A stretch of 64,000 nucleotides of DNA from Pseudomonas sp. Au-Pse12. Its GTDB lineage: Bacteria; Pseudomonadota; Gammaproteobacteria; Pseudomonadales; Pseudomonadaceae. Below are positions 54,851-61,154 of this stretch, in pieces. Numbering within the stretch: position 1 is the stretch's first letter; the number at the start of each line of letters is the position of its first letter. The notes under the pieces were generated by a model. That model was not told the DNA's origin. It saw only the letters and a program-made list of their open reading frames with translations, and searched no databases. The stretch is taken from assembly GCF_021341665.1 (NCBI RefSeq), contig NZ_JAJTTH010000003.1, positions 186,001 through 250,000 on the forward strand, given 5' to 3'. A program made the position numbers and the translations under genes.

Positions 54851-54912
54851 CTTCGCGAGCAAGCTCGCTCCTACAGAACCGGATTCAACTGTAGGGGCGG
54901 GCTTTCTTGCCC
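54851..54912. repeat. REP pair between puuD and NAT permease
   Basis: Left arm 54851-54874 (CTTCGCGAGCAAGCTCGCTC then CTAC) and right arm 54890-54912 (GTAGGGGCGGGCTTTCTTGC then CCT) are diverged inverted copies of the Pseudomonas REP ending in GTAGG. It follows the puuD stop by 20 bases and may end the run before the permease. Confidence 0.75.
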
Positions 54913-54999
54913 TCAGCCAGAAGATTTACCTGTTGCAGACACGTTGCGCGTAAAGACGCAGCGGTTAAATCACAAGAATAAAAAGATCCGAGGTGTTGC

Positions 55000-56358
55000 A
55001 TGTCCGATTCATCCGAACAGCGCGTCCCCGATGCACCCGCCATTGCACGCTTGCCCTTCTTGCAACTGATCCTGGTCGGCCTGCAACACGTTCTGCTGAT
55101 GTACGGCGGTGCAATTGCGGTACCGCTGATCATCGGACAGGCTGCTGGCCTGAGTCGTGAAGAAATCGCCTTCCTGATCAATGCCGACCTGCTGGTTGCC
55201 GGGATCGCCACCATCGTCCAGTCAATGGGCATCGGCCCCATGGGCATTCGCATGCCCGTGATGATGGGGGCCAGCTTCGCCGCCGTGGGCAGCATGGTGG
55301 CCATGGCCGGCATGCCCGGCATCGGCATGCAGGGGATTTTCGGCGCCACCATCGCCGCCGGTTTCTTCGGCATGCTGATTGCGCCGTTCATGTCCAAGGT
55401 GGTGCGCTTCTTCCCGCCCCTGGTCACCGGCACAGTCATCACCTCGATCGGTCTCTCGCTGTTTCCCGTGGCGGTGAACTGGGCTGGCGGCGGCAGCACG
55501 GCGGCTCAGTTCGGCTCGCCGATCTACCTGACCATCGCCGCCCTGGTGCTGGGCACCATCCTGTTGATCCACCGCTTCATGCGCGGTTTCTGGGTAAACA
55601 TCTCGGTGCTGATCGGCATGGGGCTGGGCTACCTACTCTGCGGCCTGATCGGCATGGTCGACCTCAGCGGCATGGCCCAGGCGCCCTGGCTGCAAGTGGT
55701 CACGCCGCTGCACTTCGGCATGCCGCAGTTCCACCTGGCTCCGATCCTGTCCATGTGCCTGGTGGTGGTGATCATCTTCGTCGAGTCCACCGGGATGTTC
55801 CTCGCCCTGGGCAAGATCACCGGCCAGGAAGTCACCCCGCGCATGCTGCGGCGCGGCCTGCTGTGTGATGCCGGGGCATCGTTCTTCGCCGGTTTCCTCA
55901 ATACCTTCACGCACTCCTCCTTCGCCCAGAACATCGGCCTGGTGCAGATGACCGGGGTGCGTTGCCGTTCCGTGACCATCGTCGCCGGCGGCCTGCTGAT
56001 CGTCCTCAGCCTGCTGCCCAAGGCGGCGTTCCTGGTGGCCTCGATTCCGCCAGCGGTATTGGGTGGCGCGGCCATCGCCATGTTCGGCATGGTGGCTGCC
56101 ACCGGGATCAAGATCCTCCAGGAAGCCGACATCGCCGACCGCCGCAATCAGTTGCTGGTGGCGGTGAGTATCGGCATGGGCCTGATTCCCGTGGTGCGCC
56201 CGGAATTCTTCGCCCACCTGCCGCTGTGGATGAGCCCCATTACCCACAGTGGCATCGCCATGGCGACCCTGAGTGCGCTGGTGTTGAACCTGCTGTTCAA
56301 CATCCTAGGTGGCAGCGAGCGCGCGGCCAGCAACGCACACCACGCTCATCAACACTGA
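55000..56358 (+). CDS. NCS2/NAT-family urate-xanthine permease
   Basis: A 452-residue, 14-helix transporter of the nucleobase-ascorbate group (UraA/XanQ/UacT): N-terminal FLQLILVGLQHVLLMYGGAIAVPLIIGQAAGL, the FVESTGMFLALGKITGQ segment and the QNIGLVQMTGVRCRSV helix are diagnostic. Genomic context with the urate genes points to urate or xanthine as cargo; exact substrate is inferred. No purine palindrome was noticed in its 169-base upstream gap, but the REP at 54851 is there. Equivalent by order to PA1519. Confidence 0.93.
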   Translation: MSDSSEQRVPDAPAIARLPFLQLILVGLQHVLLMYGGAIAVPLIIGQAAGLSREEIAFLINADLLVAGIATIVQSMGIGPMGIRMPVMMGASFAAVGSMVAMAGMPGIGMQGIFGATIAAGFFGMLIAPFMSKVVRFFPPLVTGTVITSIGLSLFPVAVNWAGGGSTAAQFGSPIYLTIAALVLGTILLIHRFMRGFWVNISVLIGMGLGYLLCGLIGMVDLSGMAQAPWLQVVTPLHFGMPQFHLAPILSMCLVVVIIFVESTGMFLALGKITGQEVTPRMLRRGLLCDAGASFFAGFLNTFTHSSFAQNIGLVQMTGVRCRSVTIVAGGLLIVLSLLPKAAFLVASIPPAVLGGAAIAMFGMVAATGIKILQEADIADRRNQLLVAVSIGMGLIPVVRPEFFAHLPLWMSPITHSGIAMATLSALVLNLLFNILGGSERAASNAHHAHQH

Positions 56359-56813
56359 GCCATCCCCGGGGCGCCGGTTCGGCGCCCTGGTCTTGTTCCA
56401 CCGTACACGCTTGAGCGCAACCCTCGTCCGCCAAGGACCGAGCGCTGCCCCGCTAGACGCTGCGCCTTGAAAATAACAACAAACAGGGAGCACCCCCATG
56501 CAGCCTGCCCAGGTACTCCTGGCGGTGGCCGCTCGACGGCCATTGGCGCCACGCAATCCCGCTGACTGCCGCCAGTCGATCCCCCTGCGTTGCCCCTCAT
56601 TGCGGACGCCTGCCTGAGATGGCCGGCTTGTACGCCCCAAAGTGGTTGCAAGTGCGCCGTAGCGGAGCACTTGAGCCCTGCCGTGAGAGCCAGTATTCTC
56701 CGCGGCCGCGCACATCGGGCCTAAAAAAAAGCCCGGATGAAAAACCTGACCCGAGGGCCAATTTATCCCGGCCTGACCAGGTAACAAAGCGCTCGAAAAC
56801 ATCGCGAAAAACA

Positions 56814-56856
56814 CTCTCGCCTGGCGGCATCGATACCGCCGGACGGGAGTTTTTTT
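56814..56856 (+). terminator. Strong rho-independent terminator in the porin leader
   Basis: The stem CTCTCGCCTGGCGG (56814-56827) pairs with CCGCCGGACGGGAG (56836-56849) as 13 pairs (two G:U) and one mismatch, followed directly by seven T. The porin ATG lies 144 bases downstream and the nearest upstream gene ended 455 bases before, so it ends a leader, a small RNA, or read-through. Confidence 0.88.
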
Positions 56857-56875
56857 GCTTTTTTTCGGCCTTGGC

Positions 56876-56904
56876 TCAGCTCTTGCTATCAGCAACAAAG
56901 CTGA
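56876..56904 (+). promoter_or_regulatory. Second hairpin in porin leader
   Basis: Nested pairing TCAGCT (56876-56881) with AGCTGA (56899-56904), and inside it TTGCT with AGCAA. A six-T run follows 12 bases later. It is a secondary candidate control element. Confidence 0.4.
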
Positions 56905-56931
56905 CCGATCGGATGGTTTTTTACAGCCAGG

Positions 56932-56956
56932 AAAAAAGGCGCCACACCAGAGCGCC
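56932..56956 (-). terminator. Minus-strand hairpin with T-tail
   Basis: GGCGC (56938-56942) and GCGCC (56952-56956) form a short stem; on the minus strand it is followed by six T (56932-56937). No minus-strand gene precedes it inside the region, so it may end an antisense transcript from the porin region. Confidence 0.4.
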
Positions 56957-56999
56957 AAGCCAAAAAAAACGTGGAATCACCTACTTTGGGAGCAACCGA

Positions 57000-57785
57000 A
57001 TGAAACCGATGTGCAAGAGCCTGATGTTGGCCGCCAGTTTGCTGGCCGGGGGGCAGGCCGTGGCTGGCGACCTGTTGCAGTGGCAGAACAACAGCCTGAC
57101 TTACTTGTATGGCAAGAACTTCGAAGTCAATCCGCAGATTCAGCAGACCGTCACTTTCGAACATGCCGACGCCTGGAAGTACGGGGATAACTTCTTCTTC
57201 ATCGACCGCATCTTCTATAACGGCAAGGAAGACGGCAACGTCGGCCCGGACACCTATTACGGCGAGTTCACGCCACGCTTGTCGTTCGGCAAGATCTTCG
57301 ACCAGAAACTTGAATTCGGCCCAATCAAGGACGTGCTCCTGGCATTCACCTACGAGTTCGGCGAAGGCGACAACGAGTCCTACCTGATCGGCCCGGGCTT
57401 CGACCTGGCAGTGCCCGGCTTCGACTACTTCCAGCTGAACTTCTACCAGCGCCACACCGAGGGCAGCCGCCCGGGCGACAACGTCTGGCAAATCACCCCG
57501 GTGTGGTCCTACACCCTTCCCGTGGGCCGCTCGGACATCCTGATCGACGGTTACATGGACTGGGTGGTGGACAACGACCAGAACGCCAAAGGCACCTACC
57601 ACGCCAACCTGCACTTCAACCCGCAGATCAAGTACGACCTGGGCAAGGCCCTGAACTGGGGCGCCAAGCAGTTGTACGTCGGTTTCGAGTACGACTACTG
57701 GAAGAACAAGTACGGTATCGAGGATTCGCGCAACTTCGAGACCAACCAGGACACCGCCAGCCTGCTGGTCAAGTACCACTTCTGA
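57000..57785 (+). CDS. Tsx-like nucleoside porin (OmpK family)
   Basis: A 261-residue outer-membrane protein: signal peptide MKPMCKSLMLAASLLAGGQAVA, then a mature chain beginning GDLLQWQNNSLTYLYGKNF, typical of the OmpK/Tsx family, and a final aromatic strand ending LLVKYHF. It likely lets nucleosides into the periplasm, which fits the adjacent purine permeases and urate pathway. The long structured leader upstream is unusual. Confidence 0.92.
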   Translation: MKPMCKSLMLAASLLAGGQAVAGDLLQWQNNSLTYLYGKNFEVNPQIQQTVTFEHADAWKYGDNFFFIDRIFYNGKEDGNVGPDTYYGEFTPRLSFGKIFDQKLEFGPIKDVLLAFTYEFGEGDNESYLIGPGFDLAVPGFDYFQLNFYQRHTEGSRPGDNVWQITPVWSYTLPVGRSDILIDGYMDWVVDNDQNAKGTYHANLHFNPQIKYDLGKALNWGAKQLYVGFEYDYWKNKYGIEDSRNFETNQDTASLLVKYHF

Positions 57786-57796
57786 TGGTTGCCTGA

Positions 57797-57834
57797 TGCC
57801 GCCAGCGCCCCTCCTTGACGGGGCACTGGCGGCA
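57797..57834. terminator. Hairpin between convergent porin and GntR genes
   Basis: TGCCGCCAGCGCCCC (57797-57811) pairs with GGGGCACTGGCGGCA (57820-57834), one mismatch. It lies between convergent stops; no long T-run. Confidence 0.7.
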
Positions 57835-57841
57835 TTCGCCC

Positions 57842-58621
57842 TCAGCCAACGCGCGAACCGGAATCGCGCCAGAATGCCGGATCGGCACTCTTGAGCCGCT
57901 CCACCGCGTTGTGAATGTGGCTCAGCGCCGCTTGCCGCGCCCCTTCGATATCCCGCGCCGCAATCGCCGCGTAGACCGCCAGATGCTCGGCACGCACCGA
58001 CCCCGCCAGATCCTTGCGCCGTTCCTCATTGGAACGGGTAATACGGATCGCTTCCTTGATGAATTGCGCAATGAATTCATGCAGGGAGGGATACAGCGGA
58101 TTGCCGGTGGCCTGGGAAATCGACAGATGAAACGCCAGGTCCTGTTCGACACCGTCCTGCCCCGCCAGCTCGGCGCTATCGATGGCCAGCAACGCCTGGT
58201 GGATCGCCTGCAACTGCTGGGGGGTATGACGTTGCGCCGCCAGCGCCGCCGCCTCGCCTTCGATGCCGCGGCGCAATTCGGTGACCCTGAGCACCGCCTC
58301 GATCGAGCCACGCACATCCAGATCGATGGTGAATGCCTTGATATGCGCGCCCTCGCACACCACGGTGCCGCTGCCCTGACGCACCTCTACCAGCCCCGCT
58401 GACTTCAAGCGCGAAATCGCCTCGCGGATGACCGTGCGGCTAACACCAAAGCGCTCGCAAAGGACGGGTTCGGTGGGCAGGCGCGCTCCCGGCAGAACCT
58501 CACCATTGGCGATATGCGCCTTGAGTGCTGCGGTGACCTGATCCGCCAGCGTGCCCTTGGCCGAATCCTTGAGCGTCGCCAGGGAATCGACGGCAGGGGA
58601 AGAATAATCAGGCATGGACAT
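57842..58621 (-). CDS. GntR-family (FadR/FCD) transcriptional regulator
   Basis: A 259-residue regulator. The N-terminal winged helix (LADQVTAALKAHIANGEVLPGARLPTEPVLCERFGVSRTVIREAISRL) is intact, and the FCD ligand domain has the metal-site pattern (DLAFHLSISQATGN, AEHLAVYAAI, LSHIHNAVERL). Start choices lie at 58615 or 58621. It is divergent from an MFS anion carrier and DenD, so those are the likely targets. It could also regulate the purine genes, but their TTGTATACAA motif was not seen in its own promoter. Confidence 0.9.
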   Translation of the reverse strand: MSMPDYSSPAVDSLATLKDSAKGTLADQVTAALKAHIANGEVLPGARLPTEPVLCERFGVSRTVIREAISRLKSAGLVEVRQGSGTVVCEGAHIKAFTIDLDVRGSIEAVLRVTELRRGIEGEAAALAAQRHTPQQLQAIHQALLAIDSAELAGQDGVEQDLAFHLSISQATGNPLYPSLHEFIAQFIKEAIRITRSNEERRKDLAGSVRAEHLAVYAAIAARDIEGARQAALSHIHNAVERLKSADPAFWRDSGSRVG

Positions 58622-58789
58622 GAGCATCTCGATAATCAAATGGGCTAACGGTACTGCATTTCAGGCACGCCGTCCTGCCCGGCGCCCAGTCGTTGAATTC
58701 GTATGATGTATTATGTTATCTAAGCCCTGTCAGCAAGTCCGATAAAAACAACATCACCCCCAATACAAGAAACAAGGATGGGTAAAGAC

Positions 58790-60100
58790 ATGCCTGAATC
58801 ACTGTCACAAACCGCCGCTCCCCCTGCCACCGCCTCATTCGAGGACCTGGCCTACCGCAAAGTCGCCTGGCGCATCCTGCCGCTGCTGTTGCTGTGCTAC
58901 CTGGTGGCCTATCTGGACCGGGTCAACGTCGGCTTCGCCAAGTTGCAGATGTCCGAAGACCTGCAGTTTTCCGAAGCGGTCTATGGCCTGGGCGCCGGGA
59001 TCTTCTTCATTGCCTATTTCCTGGTGGAAATTCCCAGCAACCTGATCCTGCATCGGGTCGGTGCGCGCCTGTGGATCGCGCGCATCATGATCAGCTGGGG
59101 CATCATTTCCTCGTGCATGGCCTTCGTCAGCACCCCCACCTCCTTCTATGTCATGCGTTTTTTGCTGGGCATCGCCGAGGCCGGGTTCTATCCCGGGGTC
59201 ATCCTCTACCTGTCGTACTGGTTCCCCTCCAACCGTCGCGGCAAGATGTACGCGCTGTTCGCCACCGCCGTACCGTTGTCGGGCTTGATTGGCGCGCCGC
59301 TGTCCGGCTGGATCATGAGCGCCCTCAATGGCCATCAGGGTTTTGCCGGCTGGCAATGGATGTTCTTTCTCGAAGGTTTGCCTTCGATTCTGGTGGGCGG
59401 CCTGGTGATCTACTGCCTCAGCGACCGGATCGCCGACGCCGGCTGGCTGACCCGCGAACAGAAGAGCCTGCTGCAGGCGAGGATCGAAGCCGAGACCGAT
59501 GGCCACCAGGTTCACAGCGTCCGACAGGTATTCGGCCAGCCGCGGATCTGGCTGCTGACCGCCATCTATTTCTGCATGATCGCCGGCTTCTACACCGTCG
59601 GTTTCTGGCTGCCCTCGCTGATTCGCCAGGCCGGGGTCAACGACGTGTTCCAGGTCGGCCTGCTCACCGCAATTCCCTACGCCGCGGCGGCGCTGACCAT
59701 GGTGCTGATCTCCCGTAGCGCCGATCGGTTGCGCGAACGCCGCTGGCACCTGGCGCTGACCGCCGTTCTGGGCGGGGTCGGGCTGATGATTTCTGCCACC
59801 TGGAGCGACCACTTCACGGTATCGATGATCGGCCTGACCCTGGGCGCCATGGGTGCCTTCAGCACCCTGCCGCTGTTCTGGAGCCTACCCACCGCCTTTC
59901 TCGGCGGTACTGCGGCGGCGGCCGGGATTGCCCTGATCAACTCCTGGGGCAACCTCGCCGGTTTCGTTTCGCCCTACCTGATGGGTTTTCTCAAGGACCT
60001 GACCCAGAGCACCACGATCGGCATGTACGTGATGGCCAGTGCCCTGTTCGTCGGTGCCCTGCTGGTCTTCAAGATCCCCGCAAAACTGGTCAATCGCTGA
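58790..60100 (+). CDS. MFS anion:cation symporter
   Basis: A 436-residue, 12-helix carrier of the ACS group (GudP, galactonate/glucarate and tartrate relatives): N-terminus YRKVAWRILPLLLLCYLVAYLDRVNVGFAKLQM and the EIPSNLILHRVGARLW motif are typical. Start at 58790 (MPESLSQ) has AAGGATGG upstream; an ATG at 58778 is just after AAGG and is less likely. Context with DenD suggests erythronate or threonate import; this is inferred. Confidence 0.9.
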   Translation: MPESLSQTAAPPATASFEDLAYRKVAWRILPLLLLCYLVAYLDRVNVGFAKLQMSEDLQFSEAVYGLGAGIFFIAYFLVEIPSNLILHRVGARLWIARIMISWGIISSCMAFVSTPTSFYVMRFLLGIAEAGFYPGVILYLSYWFPSNRRGKMYALFATAVPLSGLIGAPLSGWIMSALNGHQGFAGWQWMFFLEGLPSILVGGLVIYCLSDRIADAGWLTREQKSLLQARIEAETDGHQVHSVRQVFGQPRIWLLTAIYFCMIAGFYTVGFWLPSLIRQAGVNDVFQVGLLTAIPYAAAALTMVLISRSADRLRERRWHLALTAVLGGVGLMISATWSDHFTVSMIGLTLGAMGAFSTLPLFWSLPTAFLGGTAAAAGIALINSWGNLAGFVSPYLMGFLKDLTQSTTIGMYVMASALFVGALLVFKIPAKLVNR

Positions 60101-60115
60101 TAGTTGGAGTCACTC

Positions 60116-61090
60116 ATGAATATTCTTGTCACCGGCGCTGCCGGCTTTCTCGGACGCCGCCTGATCGATGCCCTGCTCGAACGCGGCTCACTCACCGACC
60201 GTCACGGCCAACTGCGCCCCATCACGCGGATAACCGCATTCGACCGGGAACCCGTGCAAGGCCTCGATGACCCACGGGTCCAAGTCAAGAACGGAGACAT
60301 CGCCGATCCCCAGGTCCTGGCGCACCTGCTCGAGGCCGACACCGAGAGCATCTTTCACCTGGCCGCCGTGGTCTCCAGCCAGGCGGAAAGCGATTTCGCA
60401 CTGGGCATGCGGGTCAATTTCAGCGCGACCCAAAGCCTGCTGGAGCGAGCGCGGCAACTGGGCACCTGCCCCAAATGGGTGATGACCAGTTCGGTGGCGG
60501 TCTTCGGCGGGCAGTTGCCAGGCACCGTCGGCGACGATCAGGTCTGGGCCCCACAGAGTTCCTACGGCACCCAGAAAGCCATGAACGACCTGCTGCTCGC
60601 CGACTACAGCCGGCGCGGCTTCGTCGACGGTCGCAGCCTGCGCATGCCCACCATCGTGGTGCGCCCGGGCAAGCCGAACCTGGCGGCATCGAGCTTTGCC
60701 AGCGGGATCATCCGTGAGCCGCTCAACGGCCAGCCCAGTGTCTGTCCGGTCCCATTGAGCACTCGGCTATGGCTGATGTCCCCGGCGCAGGCCATCGCCA
60801 ACCTGATTCACGGCCATGAACTGGCCGCCGCGAGCTTGAACCAGGGCCGGGTGATCAACATGCCCGGCCTGTCACAGACAGTGGAACAGATGCTCGATGC
60901 GCTGCGGGAAGTGGCGGGCGACGCTGTTGCCCAGCATGTTCAACTGCAACCGGATGCCGCCATCGAACGCATCGTCGGCTCCTGGCCAGGCGCATTCAGT
61001 GCGCCTTATGCAACGCAACTGGGCTTCACCGCAGATGCCGACTTTGCCAGCGTGATCCGCCAGTTCATCCGCGACTATCGGCACCCTTGA
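60116..61090 (+). CDS. denD: D-erythronate dehydrogenase
   Basis: A 324-residue SDR-extended protein: NILVTGAAGFLGRRLIDAL is the nucleotide-binding glycine motif, TSSVAVFGGQ and SSYGTQKAMNDLL carry the catalytic Ser and Tyr-Lys, and RPGKPNLAASSFASGIIREPLNG is the DenD-type loop. DenD oxidises D-erythronate at C2. The rest of the usual pathway (kinase, isomerases such as OtnC/OtnI/OtnK) is not adjacent. GGAG precedes ATG 60116. Confidence 0.88.
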   Translation: MNILVTGAAGFLGRRLIDALLERGSLTDRHGQLRPITRITAFDREPVQGLDDPRVQVKNGDIADPQVLAHLLEADTESIFHLAAVVSSQAESDFALGMRVNFSATQSLLERARQLGTCPKWVMTSSVAVFGGQLPGTVGDDQVWAPQSSYGTQKAMNDLLLADYSRRGFVDGRSLRMPTIVVRPGKPNLAASSFASGIIREPLNGQPSVCPVPLSTRLWLMSPAQAIANLIHGHELAAASLNQGRVINMPGLSQTVEQMLDALREVAGDAVAQHVQLQPDAAIERIVGSWPGAFSAPYATQLGFTADADFASVIRQFIRDYRHP

Positions 61091-61110
61091 ACCGCTGAAT
61101 GCGCCAGACC

Positions 61111-61131
61111 GGCCTCCCTGAACGGGAGGCC
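61111..61131. terminator. Hairpin between convergent denD and autotransporter
   Basis: GGCCTCCC (61111-61118) pairs perfectly with GGGAGGCC (61124-61131), loop TGAAC. It sits between two convergent stops; no T-run. Confidence 0.6.
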
Positions 61132-61154
61132 ATCGGCAACCGGGTGACGGAAAA

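Larger units (their letters stand above)
56359..56999. other. Structured intergenic region before Tsx-like porin
   Basis: A 641-base gap with no supported gene. It contains a strong plus-strand terminator (56814-56856), a second hairpin (56876-56904), a minus-strand hairpin with T-tail (56932-56956) and an A-rich loop structure around 56714-56737 (CATCGGGC...GCCCGGATG). Open frames on both strands (for example minus 56305-56958) lack ribosome sites and family-like composition. It may carry a small RNA or a regulatory leader of the porin. Confidence 0.6.

Noticed and set aside
56305..56958. 217-codon minus-strand frame before the porin
   Set aside because: No ribosome site, composition typical of shadow frames, and it runs across strong hairpins and into the 3' end of the permease gene.
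58701..58720. AT-rich GTATGATGTATTATGTTATC near the GntR/MFS divergence as an operator
   Set aside because: It lies where an FCD-type operator could be, but it is not a clear palindrome and does not match TTGTATACAA. Evidence is too thin to list as a site.
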